Made by a program: the position numbers and the translations under genes. The notes under the pieces were generated by a model. The model saw nothing but the letters and a program-made list of their open reading frames with translations, searched no databases and was not told where the DNA came from. Positions 42,523 to 51,317 of a stretch of 64,000 nucleotides of DNA are shown in pieces; within the stretch, counting starts at the first letter, position 1, and each line of letters starts with the position of its first letter. This DNA comes from Cytobacillus depressus (GTDB lineage: Bacteria; Bacillota; Bacilli; Bacillales; Cytobacillaceae): the NCBI RefSeq assembly GCF_008923245.1, contig NZ_WBOS01000003.1, positions 124,001 through 188,000 of the forward strand, in the 5' to 3' direction.

Positions 42523-44259
42523 ATGACGAAAAAAAAGGTTCATATTATTTCCATTCAAGAAACTTATTTAGAATCGATTTCAAAACAAGTAAAAGAAGTC
42601 CTTGGAGATAAAATTACCATTCAATCAACGACCCTAAAGGATTTGCAGAGTAATACTGTAAAACCAGGAGAAATCGTCCTTCTTTCCCATGATAAGATTA
42701 AAGGCATCGTCTCACAATTGATACCGAAAGATTGTTCTTGTTTTGTGGCCAAACGTGATATTAACTTTGCGAACACGAAAGAATTATTGAATTTGCCTTC
42801 TGGGCAAAAGATTTTAGTCGTGAATGATACAAAGTTAAATACAAACGAGACTGTTGAATCGTTACGTGAGACGATTTTTGAGCATCAATATATTCCTTAT
42901 TCTCCAGACGAACCCATTCCAGATTCGGTTGATTATATTGTCACGCCAGGCGAAAGAGATTTGTTACCATCAAGTCTGCCAAATGTGATTGATATTGGAT
43001 CACGGTTGTTAAACCTTGAAACATTTGTTACGCTCCTTTCCTATTTAGAAATGGAAGAGTACAATTCAAGCATGTTGAGAAGATATGTGAAATCATTAAT
43101 ATCTCAATCGACACCGAATCAAAAAGCTGAACAAACCGAAAAAGTAAGCATATCAAAAGATATACGAAATATTGCACAATATACTTTTGAAGATATCGTA
43201 GCTGTAAGTAAGTTAATGAAAGAAACCCTTGAACAAGCTAGAGGATTAGCAAATATAGATCATCCTATTTTTATTCAAGGGGAAGACGGAACTGGGAAAA
43301 ACATGCTCGCTCAAGCCCTTCATAATGAGTCTAACCATGCTGATCGGCCATTTATTTCAATTAATTGTTTATCAAGAGATGTTGATATTATTGAAAAAGA
43401 ACTTTTTGGGTTTGAGGATGGCGGTTCCATTTCAATCGGATTTTTAGAACTCGCCAAGGATGGAACTATTTGTATTGAAGGAGTCGATGATTTTCCTCTT
43501 CCTCTACAAGTAAGACTCCTAAGTGCCATTCAAAAGAAATCCTTTTATCGCTTAGGTGGGAGCAGGCCTATTCCATTTAAAGCTCGCTTGATTACAACAA
43601 GTACAAAAGACATGAAGGAACTTGCATTAAAGGGGAAATTTCATAATGAGTTATGCTATTTATTAACGAGTTTTCTTATCTATATGCCGCCATTGTGTGA
43701 AAGAAAAGAGGATTTTATCCCTCTGATAGAAGACATAAAGGCAAGATTAAAACGACCGGACTTAACATTTTCAGATGAAGTAATGGGGATATTTATTAAT
43801 TATGAATGGTCAGGAAATATTAAGGACCTATATAACGTCATTTCTTATCTATCTGCCTTAGCTGAACCAATCATTTCTCTGCAGTCACTTCCTTTATCTA
43901 TGCGTTCGAGTGAAAAAAGTGAAGGATTTGACACCTTTATTCAATCAAAAATGAATGCGGAAGAAATAATTAAGAAAATAGAAGCGCACGGTTTTCTAGA
44001 GGAAAGTATTGAGATTTTATTGGCATTCGAGGAAGGAAAGAAAAATAGAGAAGCATATGGCCGGTTAAAAATTAAACAAACTTTAGAGAAACAAGAGATT
44101 TATTTATCTGAGCAGCAGCTTCGAATGAGGATCGAAGTCTTACGAGAATTAGGCCTATTAATTGTAAGACAAGGGAGAGCAGGTTCAACTATTTCAAGTA
44201 AAGGCGAAGACTTTTTGCGGTACATTTCCTTAGAGAACGCTAACGAGGTTATATCGTAA
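42523..44259 (+). CDS. AAA+ regulator of the sigma-54-activator fold lacking GAFTGA
   Basis: 578 residues. N-terminal ~170 residues are PrpR-N-like (sensory). The AAA+ domain has Walker A GEDGTGKN at 253-260 and the ELFGFED segment near 295-300, but the GAFTGA loop is replaced by GGSISIGFLE. The C-terminus is a winged-helix-like region (LRMRIEVLRELGLLIVRQGR) instead of the Fis-type helix-turn-helix. It therefore probably does not activate sigma-54 polymerase. GGAGGTG precedes ATG 42523. Likely regulates the peptide cluster in which it lies. Confidence 0.75.
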   Translation: MTKKKVHIISIQETYLESISKQVKEVLGDKITIQSTTLKDLQSNTVKPGEIVLLSHDKIKGIVSQLIPKDCSCFVAKRDINFANTKELLNLPSGQKILVVNDTKLNTNETVESLRETIFEHQYIPYSPDEPIPDSVDYIVTPGERDLLPSSLPNVIDIGSRLLNLETFVTLLSYLEMEEYNSSMLRRYVKSLISQSTPNQKAEQTEKVSISKDIRNIAQYTFEDIVAVSKLMKETLEQARGLANIDHPIFIQGEDGTGKNMLAQALHNESNHADRPFISINCLSRDVDIIEKELFGFEDGGSISIGFLELAKDGTICIEGVDDFPLPLQVRLLSAIQKKSFYRLGGSRPIPFKARLITTSTKDMKELALKGKFHNELCYLLTSFLIYMPPLCERKEDFIPLIEDIKARLKRPDLTFSDEVMGIFINYEWSGNIKDLYNVISYLSALAEPIISLQSLPLSMRSSEKSEGFDTFIQSKMNAEEIIKKIEAHGFLEESIEILLAFEEGKKNREAYGRLKIKQTLEKQEIYLSEQQLRMRIEVLRELGLLIVRQGRAGSTISSKGEDFLRYISLENANEVIS

Positions 44260-44280
44260 ACAAGGCGGAGGTGAAAAGGT

Positions 44281-45090
44281 TTGAAGCTGTATATTTCTGC
44301 TGATATTGAAGGGATATCAGGAGTGGTTGATCCAGAACATACAAGAAGAGACGGGCGTGAACATGATCGAGCACGTATCTATATGACAGACGAAATTAAT
44401 GCTTGTATAACGGGGGCAATTGAATCAGGTGTGAGTGAAATCGTTGTTAATGATTCTCACGGTACAATGAGGAATCTATTACTTGAACGACTTCATCCGG
44501 AAGCACAGTTGATTAGCGGGGCCCCTAAAAAGCTAGCAATGGTCGAAGGCATTGATCAAGGCTTTGATGCTGCTATTTTCCTAGGATATCATACAATGAT
44601 GGGGACTAATGGTGTTTTAAACCATACCTTCCATGGCGGGGTAATAGGGGATATTCGCATAAATGAAAAATCTTATGGTGAATTTGGCTTAAACGCAGCC
44701 GTTGCAGGCTTTTATAACGTCCCAGTTGCAATGGTCAGTGGCTGTAATCTTTTAGCAGAAGAGGCAACACAATTGATTCCTGACATACAAACAGCCATTG
44801 TTAAACAAACGATTAATCGTGTAACTGCCTTAAATCTTAGTACGCAAAAATCTCAAGATTTGATTAAGAGTAAAACAATGTTAGCTTTAAAAAATAAAAG
44901 TGCGATCAAACCTTTTACAATAGAGTCCCCCTTTATTGTAGAGGTTTCATTTCTAAATACAGGACTAGCAGATGCAGCAGAAATTTTACCAATTGTATCA
45001 AGAATCAATCCAAATACTATTCAGTTCAAATGTAGCAATATTATAGAAGCTTATCGATATATTAGAAGTCTTATTATGATGGTGGGGTAG
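44281..45090 (+). CDS. dppA: M55 D-aminopeptidase
   Basis: 269 residues. Zinc-binding start MKLYISADIEGISGVVD with Asp8 and Glu10, VNDSHGTMRNLL with a His ligand, FLGYHTMMG and NHTFHGGVI match DppA of the M55 family, which removes N-terminal D-alanine from peptides. TTG start behind GGAGGTG. In B. subtilis dppA opens the dipeptide transporter operon; here it follows the transporter, so the transporter probably imports D-amino-acid peptides such as wall peptides. Confidence 0.9.
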   Translation: MKLYISADIEGISGVVDPEHTRRDGREHDRARIYMTDEINACITGAIESGVSEIVVNDSHGTMRNLLLERLHPEAQLISGAPKKLAMVEGIDQGFDAAIFLGYHTMMGTNGVLNHTFHGGVIGDIRINEKSYGEFGLNAAVAGFYNVPVAMVSGCNLLAEEATQLIPDIQTAIVKQTINRVTALNLSTQKSQDLIKSKTMLALKNKSAIKPFTIESPFIVEVSFLNTGLADAAEILPIVSRINPNTIQFKCSNIIEAYRYIRSLIMMVG

Positions 45091-45097
45091 AAATAAG

Positions 45098-45133
45098 GGA
45101 AGCAAGGGGACGGTCTCGTGCTTCTTTTTTTTC
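45098..45133 (+). terminator. Terminator-like hairpin between dppA and the P1 peptidase
   Basis: GAAGCA / TGCTTC with a 14-base loop and TTTTTTTTC. The loop contains GGGGACGGTCTCG, part of a widespread Bacillus repeat (GGGACGGTTCTCGTGCTTC) that is also at 51235-51252. Confidence 0.65.
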
Positions 45134-45175
45134 TGATTTGCGGAAGAACCGTCATGCTTCAAAGGAGGAATCACT

Positions 45176-46255
45176 TTGCAAAATAATATGCCTAAGAAAG
45201 TTAGGGAAAGAGGAATTGTCATCGGTCGCCTCCCTGTTGGTACGAAAAACTGTATTACAGATGTTGAGGGAGTTCAGGTTGGTCATGTGACACTTGATCA
45301 TCCTCTTGAGGATATTGACGGAAACGTAAGGGATTATGCATGTACTGGTGTGACAGCCATATTACCGCATGGTGGGAATGTATTTAAAGAAAAAGTAACA
45401 GCGGCAAGTTATGTATTAAATGGCTTTGGAAAAACAACTGGGCTTGTACAGGTAAATGAATTAGGTGTAATTGAATCTCCAATCATGTTAACGAATACAT
45501 TCGGGGTTCCAGCAGTAACTCAAGGGACATTAAAGTACATGCTTGAGGAAAGTCCCGAGATTGGGGATACAACAGGAACGATTAATCTAGTTGTTGGTGA
45601 GTGTAATGATGGCCATTTAAACTCGATCCGCCGTTTGCCAGTTCAACCAGAGCATGCGATTGAAGCAATTACAAAGGCATCTAGTAATGCTGTACAGGAA
45701 GGAGCAATAGGTGCCGGGAAAGGTATGGTTTGCTTTGGTTATAAAGGAGGAATCGGTTCCTCTTCACGATTAGTAAAGGATGAAGAAAGTGGTCTTTCAT
45801 ACACTATTGGGTGTTTAGTACTAAGTAATTTTGGTAAAGAAGAAGAATTTCAAAAGTGGAAATATAAACTCAAAGAAGATGGGGATGTTCCACATCTATC
45901 TAATACAACTGATGGATCCATTATCATTGTACTAGCAACAGACGCCCCCGTTAGCAGCAGACAGCTGCTTAGAATTAGCAAAAGATGCGGGATTGGTCTT
46001 GGCAGAACGGGAAGCCACTTTGGCCATGGTAGCGGTGATATCGTCATTGGCTTTTCAACTGCTCATAAAATTCCACATTTTACGAATGAAATGATAGAAA
46101 CACGAATGCAACTGAGGGAAGACCATCCGATCATGAATCAACTTTTTACCGGGGCTGCAGAGGCTGCTGAAGAAGCGATAATAAACTCATTATCACAAGC
46201 AGTATCGACTACAGGTCGAAACGGGCATGTCGTTCATGCCTATCCATTTGAATAG
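45176..46255 (+). CDS. P1-family aminopeptidase (DmpA-like)
   Basis: 359 residues. DmpA/BapA family: CITDVEGVQVGHVTLDHP at the start, PIMLTNTFGVPAVTQG, GECNDGHLNS and the autocatalytic cleavage site GGIG-SSSR (Gly194-Ser195) that creates the nucleophilic serine. Family members release N-terminal L- or D-residues and beta-alanyl peptides. TTG start after AAAGGAGG. It complements dppA, giving hydrolases for both stereoisomers. Confidence 0.9.
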   Translation: MQNNMPKKVRERGIVIGRLPVGTKNCITDVEGVQVGHVTLDHPLEDIDGNVRDYACTGVTAILPHGGNVFKEKVTAASYVLNGFGKTTGLVQVNELGVIESPIMLTNTFGVPAVTQGTLKYMLEESPEIGDTTGTINLVVGECNDGHLNSIRRLPVQPEHAIEAITKASSNAVQEGAIGAGKGMVCFGYKGGIGSSSRLVKDEESGLSYTIGCLVLSNFGKEEEFQKWKYKLKEDGDVPHLSNTTDGSIIIVLATDAPVSSRQLLRISKRCGIGLGRTGSHFGHGSGDIVIGFSTAHKIPHFTNEMIETRMQLREDHPIMNQLFTGAAEAAEEAIINSLSQAVSTTGRNGHVVHAYPFE

Positions 46256-46258
46256 AGA

Positions 46259-46297
46259 AAAGTCCCCGAAGTATTGAGCTTTTGGGGACTTTTTTGT
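46259..46297 (+). terminator. Rho-independent terminator
   Basis: AAGTCCCCGAAG / CTTTTGGGGACTT followed by TTTTTG. It ends the peptide-uptake cluster. Confidence 0.9.
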
Positions 46298-46382
46298 GCC
46301 TATCAGATTGGTATTTTTAAGGCTGGTCGTATAAGTAAAACGATTCATTTGAGAGTATTTGAGATTAACTATGTAATTAATA

Positions 46383-47579
46383 TTAAAATAAGTAATGAGA
46401 TACAATGCTGACAAAGGTTTTTTCACTAATTAATAAAGCACGCTCATCAAAATCAAATTTGGGATGATGATGAGAATAGCTGGTTGATTCATCATCATTT
46501 TGTGATCCAACCCTTATAAAAGTGCCTGGCTTTTCAAGAAGGAAATATGAAAAGTCTTCGGCTCCTGTTGAGGGCTCCATTTCAATAATATTCTCTTCAG
46601 AAAATTGCTCAGATAGTAAGGATTTTACTGTCTTTGTCTCTTCTGGGTGATTATATACAGCGGGGTATCCATTTTCATAATCGATCGTATAAGTAGCGCC
46701 GAATGCAGTTGTCACTCCGTCTACAATGTTGTGAATTTGTTTTTCAACTAGTTTTCGTGTGTCCTCATCATATGTTCGAACCGTTCCTTCTAAAGTGGCT
46801 TTATCAGCGATGGCATTAAATGTACTACCTGCCTGGAAAATGCCGACGGATACAACAGCTGTTTTTAAAGGATCAACGTTACGACTGACAATCTTTTGTA
46901 AGGAATTAACAATATCACTACCTATTACAATAGAATCGATTGATTGATGAGGTCTTGCTCCGTGGCCGCCCTTCCCTTGAATGTGAATCGAAAATTTATC
47001 AACTGCCGCCGTTTTATATCCTTCACCTACAGCAACTTTTCCTAAGGCCATTTGGGAATTTAAATGGATACCGAAAATATAATCCACACCATTTAAGACA
47101 CCGTCTTCAATCATAAATTTTGCTCCTCCAGGTAGAGCTTCCTCGGCTGGTTGGAAAATAAAAATCACTTTTCCTTTAATATGGTGGCGAAATTGACTTA
47201 ATGCTTTTGCAGTCCCAAGCAATGCAGCTGTATGTCCATCATGGCCACAAGCATGCATCACTCCAGGGTTTTGTGATTTATAAGGCACATCTTTTTCATC
47301 ATTGAGTGGCAAGGCATCGAAATCTGCTCTTAAAGCAATTGTTTTTCCTGGTTGATCTCCTATCAATATACCAATTAAACCATTTCCCCCAATATTTGTT
47401 TTTACTTCTAAACCAAAACTAAGCAGCTTCTCTTTAATGTACTGAGCGGTTTTCACTTCTTTAAAAGATAACTCTGGGTATTGATGCATATGCCTTCTCC
47501 AGTTAACCACATCATGGTAACCTGCAGTTAACGTTTCGAATATGTCATTAATTAGCCTTTCACTCGTTTTCAATCTCAT
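46383..47579 (-). CDS. M20-family amidohydrolase (N-acyl-amino-acid or peptide type)
   Basis: 398 residues. Metal site HACGHDGHT at residues 109-117, FQPAEEALPGGAKFM with the catalytic glutamate, GKGGHGARPHQSID in the lid domain and STGAEDFSYFL near the end. Of the HipO/AmhX-like hydrolases that deacylate amino acids or split amide-linked conjugates. AAGGAG before the ATG. Convergent to the P1 peptidase gene; probably linked in function but a separate transcript. Confidence 0.9.
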   Translation of the reverse strand: MRLKTSERLINDIFETLTAGYHDVVNWRRHMHQYPELSFKEVKTAQYIKEKLLSFGLEVKTNIGGNGLIGILIGDQPGKTIALRADFDALPLNDEKDVPYKSQNPGVMHACGHDGHTAALLGTAKALSQFRHHIKGKVIFIFQPAEEALPGGAKFMIEDGVLNGVDYIFGIHLNSQMALGKVAVGEGYKTAAVDKFSIHIQGKGGHGARPHQSIDSIVIGSDIVNSLQKIVSRNVDPLKTAVVSVGIFQAGSTFNAIADKATLEGTVRTYDEDTRKLVEKQIHNIVDGVTTAFGATYTIDYENGYPAVYNHPEETKTVKSLLSEQFSEENIIEMEPSTGAEDFSYFLLEKPGTFIRVGSQNDDESTSYSHHHPKFDFDERALLISEKTFVSIVSHYLF

Positions 47580-47856
47580 CTACACTCCTTAAAAATGAAT
47601 TTTGCGAATAAACAATCATATATGAATTATACTTCTTGGTTATCGTGCCTGTCACTCCTGGGGCACTAATCTCGGGGCCAATTCCCCGCACCGATTCAAG
47701 CTTTGTAAAGATGGAAATGATGAATGTGAAAGTTGTTTTTAGAAGGAGAAGAGGAAGGGAGAAACGACGGTCATCTTGAAGGTGAGCCAAAGATTCACGT
47801 CTGCACGGAAGTAGAAGGAGACCGGTTTTTAGAGCATTTTCTTAGTAGAGTCGTAT

Positions 47857-47935
47857 AATTTAACTTGGATTCTTTATTTACCAATAATAAATCCCACAGA
47901 AAAGCAGGCGGGTCCGCTATTTCTGTGGGATTCTC
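47857..47935. repeat. Second copy of the 35432 repeat, with a long hairpin
   Basis: AATTTAACTTGGATTCTTTATTTACCAATAATAAATCCCACAGAAAAGCAGG ... CTATTTCTGTGGGATTCTCTTTTTCTG. The arms AATCCCACAGAAA / TTTCTGTGGGATT with a 17-base loop and T-rich end form a terminator on the plus strand. The rest of 47580-48063 shows no accepted gene; a startless stretch (47739-47858) reads like a decayed C-terminus. Confidence 0.7.
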
Positions 47936-47997
47936 TTTTTCTGTTCCATTTTATGAGTCTATATCCGGAAAGTCGCTGACGTAAAGAATGCAGGGCG

Positions 47998-48032
47998 AAA
48001 AAGAAGCATGGAGATGTAGCTCCAGCTTCTCT
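47998..48032 (-). terminator. Terminator of the minus-strand stalk-domain protein gene
   Basis: On the minus strand AGAAGCTGGAG, loop, CTCCATGCTTCTTTTT: two short stems with a one-base bulge and a T-run. Confidence 0.75.
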
Positions 48033-48063
48033 TCTCATTAATTTAAAATTCGAGCCATCAACC

Positions 48064-48972
48064 TTAATTCCAATATGGTTCTCCAACAGTAAGGAAATAT
48101 GGATGGTCAGATTCTTTTTCCCCGTTGGTTTGAACATATACATTATATTTATTAAATTTATATACCATCTGTAGATACATACCGTCTTCAAATTCGTAAT
48201 TATTACCGAATACATTAATGATATCTTGATTTGTTGTCGACTTCGGCAGCATGATGTGTATGCTTCTCACTACTGGGAAATGTAAATAATCATGTCCGGG
48301 TCCCCCCGAGTAATACAGTAAATAATCGCCGTACGTCATAAAAGGAATATCATCCGATTCGGGAGTTCCATCATGCCTTGCATCAGGAAACCCATACATG
48401 TTGGCAATTTCTGCAAGGCTTTTTCCCGTTTGGGATGCGTGAAATGGTCCTAGTTTTCCATTGCAAAGATCTTCCAATAGGTCCTTATTCAAGTTCTTTT
48501 TGCTAAAAGTAAAATCCACATCCGTAAATTTTCCTTCATTAATGATAATTATCCTAGTCTTCCCATCCCAAAACACTTTCTTTCCACTTGCCTCCGCAAC
48601 AAAGCGAAGTGGCACCAACGTTCGACCGTTTAAAACAGTAGGCACTTGTGACAGAATCACCTTTTTACCATTCACATAGGCAGTTTTGTCATTAATCTTA
48701 AGCTTGATTGTTAGCTTATCTTTTGTACCTGAGATCACATTCGTTTTCTGATCCCAATGAACCTCCATACCAAGCATTTCAAATACTGGACGTAACTCTA
48801 TCATTGTAGTTCCATTCTTTATAATGGGGTCGTTTCTAAGGACTGGCTCTTTTCCGTCAACAAATACATAAATTGGCCCATGCTTACTGAAAGCATTGGC
48901 TCTCCCAGGATCAAGGGTAAAAAGGGCCAATGCAAAGAGAACTATGAACCCCAACATCATCCTCTTTTTCAA
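48064..48972 (-). CDS. Secreted protein with copper amine oxidase N-domain and DUF4309
   Basis: 302 residues. Signal peptide (MLGFIVLFALALFTLDPGRA), then a stalk domain at about 30-150 with the repeated motifs ELRPVFEMLGMEVHWDQKT and LVPLRFVAEASGKKVFWDGK, and a DUF4309 region from about 160 (DLLEDLCNGKLGPFHASQTG; MTYGDYLLYYSGGPGHDYLH). Despite the name, this stalk domain carries no oxidase activity and is common on Bacillus surface proteins. TTG start after GAGGTGATG. Divergent from a second stalk-domain protein. Confidence 0.82.
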   Translation of the reverse strand: MKKRMMLGFIVLFALALFTLDPGRANAFSKHGPIYVFVDGKEPVLRNDPIIKNGTTMIELRPVFEMLGMEVHWDQKTNVISGTKDKLTIKLKINDKTAYVNGKKVILSQVPTVLNGRTLVPLRFVAEASGKKVFWDGKTRIIIINEGKFTDVDFTFSKKNLNKDLLEDLCNGKLGPFHASQTGKSLAEIANMYGFPDARHDGTPESDDIPFMTYGDYLLYYSGGPGHDYLHFPVVRSIHIMLPKSTTNQDIINVFGNNYEFEDGMYLQMVYKFNKYNVYVQTNGEKESDHPYFLTVGEPYWN

Positions 48973-49203
48973 TACATCACCTCATAAAAATTAGATATAT
49001 TAAATGAGTATGCTTATTGTGGGGAGATATTCCTACATAGATATAAAACCAAGAATCAACGCTTCAAGGTCTTATGCGTTTAAAATATGTATTCTTTTGT
49101 GTCAATTTATAACCAAGGAATCCAATGGAACCATTTACCACAATGCAATCGAATGAACACCAAAGTATAATGATGAAAGACATAATAAATGGAGGAAATA
49201 TTT

Positions 49204-50835
49204 GTGAAACGTATTATCTTTATGCTTGCATTTACTTTTTTTGTTTTTTCTTCTCAAATGATCGTTCATGCGAATAATCAAGCACCCATCACTGTTTTTA
49301 TTGATGGAAAGAAACAAACCTATGATCAGCCCCCGGTTTTATTAAATGGTAGGACAATGGTGCCGATGAGGGGCATATTTGAAGCTTTGGGGACCCAAGT
49401 ATATTATAATGCTAGTACAAAAACGATTTATGCTGACAATTATGGCATGCAGATAAAAATGCCACTCGGAAATAAAACAGTTAATGTTAATGGCAAGTTA
49501 ATCACACTTGATGTAGAACCAAGGATATTAAATAATCGAACGTTGGTACCACTTCGATTTGTTTCTGAATCTTTAGGGGCTGATGTGGATTGGAATAGTG
49601 CAAACAAGACAATCCAAATTAAGACCTATTCCAATAATCCTGTTGAACTCAACAAAGCACTTGTAGCTGGGAATTTCCCTTTGATGGAAAAATGGGTAAA
49701 GGGAGGGACGGATCCTAATAGTGCATTAAATACAGCACTAGAAACTGGTAATGTAGAAGGGCTACGGAACCTTTTCAAATTAGGGGCGGATTCTTTAGAA
49801 ATAGATCCCTTATATCCTTATTTAAAAGATCCTCGTTATCGAGAAGTTATTTTACCATACGCTTTAGGAGAGAGATTAGAAGAGTATGGACCAAAGCGAA
49901 AACAATTTACGACTTATCAAGACACGTATTATGCTGGAGTACCAGAGTCTACCATATTAAAAACAGAAGCATTTCAACTTGCTGCACTTACGCAAATGAA
50001 TATACAAAATTTAAGTACTGTTGTTTTTACTTTTCCTAAAAAAGTCCAAGGTTTCAATTTATATCGAATGATGGATGAGAAACATAAAGGCGTTGGGATT
50101 GCCATGCCTACAGGATACGTTTTTCAAGATCCAAGAGAAACAAACTGGGAGTTCCGTTCGAATAATGAACAAGAGTTAATGGCTTATTTCACGTTATACT
50201 TAAATGGCAAGACTGCTTTCGGGGTCAGAAAAGCAAAAAGAAATACGGAGCCACTCTATGTTCAGTCCGTTCGAGAAAAAAATGCCTATCAAATTGAAAT
50301 GGTTTTAAGTGGCAAAGCAACTGCTGAAACCGTTCTGAACAAAGACCATTATATGATCATGAATCAACAAGGAGAAGAACTCAGAATTAAGGATATTACC
50401 TATGAAAAGGCCCAATATGATGAGGTTGCTACATTCACTTTAGAACAGCCTTTAATAGGAGAAAATAAGCTATATTTTTATGTAAATGGTTTAGAGGACA
50501 GTAATCAAAATAAATTTAACAGCTATCAAACTTTCTTTTATGTGAATGATACGAAACGACCAGAATTCGCACCATCCATTCAAGTACCAGCAAAATCGTT
50601 TGAGGTTACGGATGGTCATATCACCTCGATGACATTAAGATTCACTGAACCGCTTAGGAACATAAACGTTAGAATAGATGGAAAAGTATATGAGTATCAA
50701 ATTGATGGAGCTAGTTCAGAAGTGAAAATCGATAACCTATGGTTAGAATCAAACCCTGATAATTCATTTTATCTAGAGTGTTGGGATGGAGCAGGGAATA
50801 GATCCTCTATTGTGACACCCTTCGTGGACAAATGA
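49204..50835 (+). CDS. Secreted protein with copper amine oxidase N-domain
   Basis: 543 residues. Signal peptide (KRIIFMLAFTFFVFSSQMIV), stalk domain at about 28-145 (ITVFIDGKKQTYDQPPVLLN; RTMVPMRGIFEALGTQVYYN; TLVPLRFVSESLGADVDWNS), an ankyrin-like helical segment (PLMEKWVKGGTDPNSALNTA) and extended beta-rich repeats to the end. The GTG start at 49204 is 7 bases behind TGGAGG. Probably a wall- or spore-surface protein. It shares the stalk with the gene at 48064 but the remainder is unrelated. Confidence 0.8.
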   Translation: MKRIIFMLAFTFFVFSSQMIVHANNQAPITVFIDGKKQTYDQPPVLLNGRTMVPMRGIFEALGTQVYYNASTKTIYADNYGMQIKMPLGNKTVNVNGKLITLDVEPRILNNRTLVPLRFVSESLGADVDWNSANKTIQIKTYSNNPVELNKALVAGNFPLMEKWVKGGTDPNSALNTALETGNVEGLRNLFKLGADSLEIDPLYPYLKDPRYREVILPYALGERLEEYGPKRKQFTTYQDTYYAGVPESTILKTEAFQLAALTQMNIQNLSTVVFTFPKKVQGFNLYRMMDEKHKGVGIAMPTGYVFQDPRETNWEFRSNNEQELMAYFTLYLNGKTAFGVRKAKRNTEPLYVQSVREKNAYQIEMVLSGKATAETVLNKDHYMIMNQQGEELRIKDITYEKAQYDEVATFTLEQPLIGENKLYFYVNGLEDSNQNKFNSYQTFFYVNDTKRPEFAPSIQVPAKSFEVTDGHITSMTLRFTEPLRNINVRIDGKVYEYQIDGASSEVKIDNLWLESNPDNSFYLECWDGAGNRSSIVTPFVDK

Positions 50836-50901
50836 TCATTTTATCCACCCAGGGCGGAATTCTTGGTCACAGCCCGAAAATTGAATCAGTTGAAAATGTT
50901 G

Positions 50902-50926
50902 CCCCGCTTGGTTAAGCGGGGTTTTA
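50902..50926 (+). terminator. Rho-independent terminator
   Basis: CCCCGCT / AGCGGGG with a 6-base loop and TTTTAA. Confidence 0.9.
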
Positions 50927-50941
50927 ATCAAACGTTTGATT
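50926..50941. promoter_or_regulatory. Orphan 16-bp perfect palindrome
   Basis: AATCAAACGTTTGATT, a typical TetR-type operator shape, followed by a related half-site pair AATCGTTTGATT at about 50997-51008. No promoter or repressor gene is adjacent; the gap 50836-51317 has no gene. Perhaps the remnant of a lost regulator. Confidence 0.45.
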
Positions 50942-51267
50942 GATAGGTATGTTCGTATTTGATTGAAATGATTTCAGAAGCTAGCTTTTAGTAACTAATC
51001 GTTTGATTTGTTACTAGCGGGATAATCAAGATAGGCTGCCCGATCGTCACTATGATTAAGCAGATGAAGAACACGACTAGTTCTCCACTTGCCAAAATGA
51101 TCAAAAGCTGACCTGTTTGTCATCACCCTTATATACAAGTTTTTCATAGGGTTAGTTACATTTGGAAACAAGCAGTTCTTTGTTTCTCGTTTTTGCAAAC
51201 TTAGATGAAAAATACAGGAGCAACAAAGGACAGGGACGGTTCTCGTGCTTCCTATGAAACTAGGAAA

Positions 51268-51293
51268 ACCCCCTTAAATGAGCGGAAGGGGGT
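51268..51293 (-). terminator. Terminator of the proline operon
   Basis: ACCCCCTT / AAGGGGGT with a 10-base loop, followed on the minus strand by TTTCC. It lies 25 bases behind the brnQ-like gene. Confidence 0.75.
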
Positions 51294-51317
51294 AATCTTT
51301 CGATAATAATAAACATC

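Noticed and set aside
44281..45090. Upstream GTG start at 44271 for dppA
   Set aside because: It lies inside the Shine-Dalgarno region; TTG 44281 aligns with the family start MKLYISADIEG.
47739..47858. Startless frame ending EPKIHVCTEVEGDRFLEHFL
   Set aside because: Protein-like C-terminus but no start; low-complexity Glu/Gly/Arg stretch in front. Possibly a decayed gene end, not annotated.
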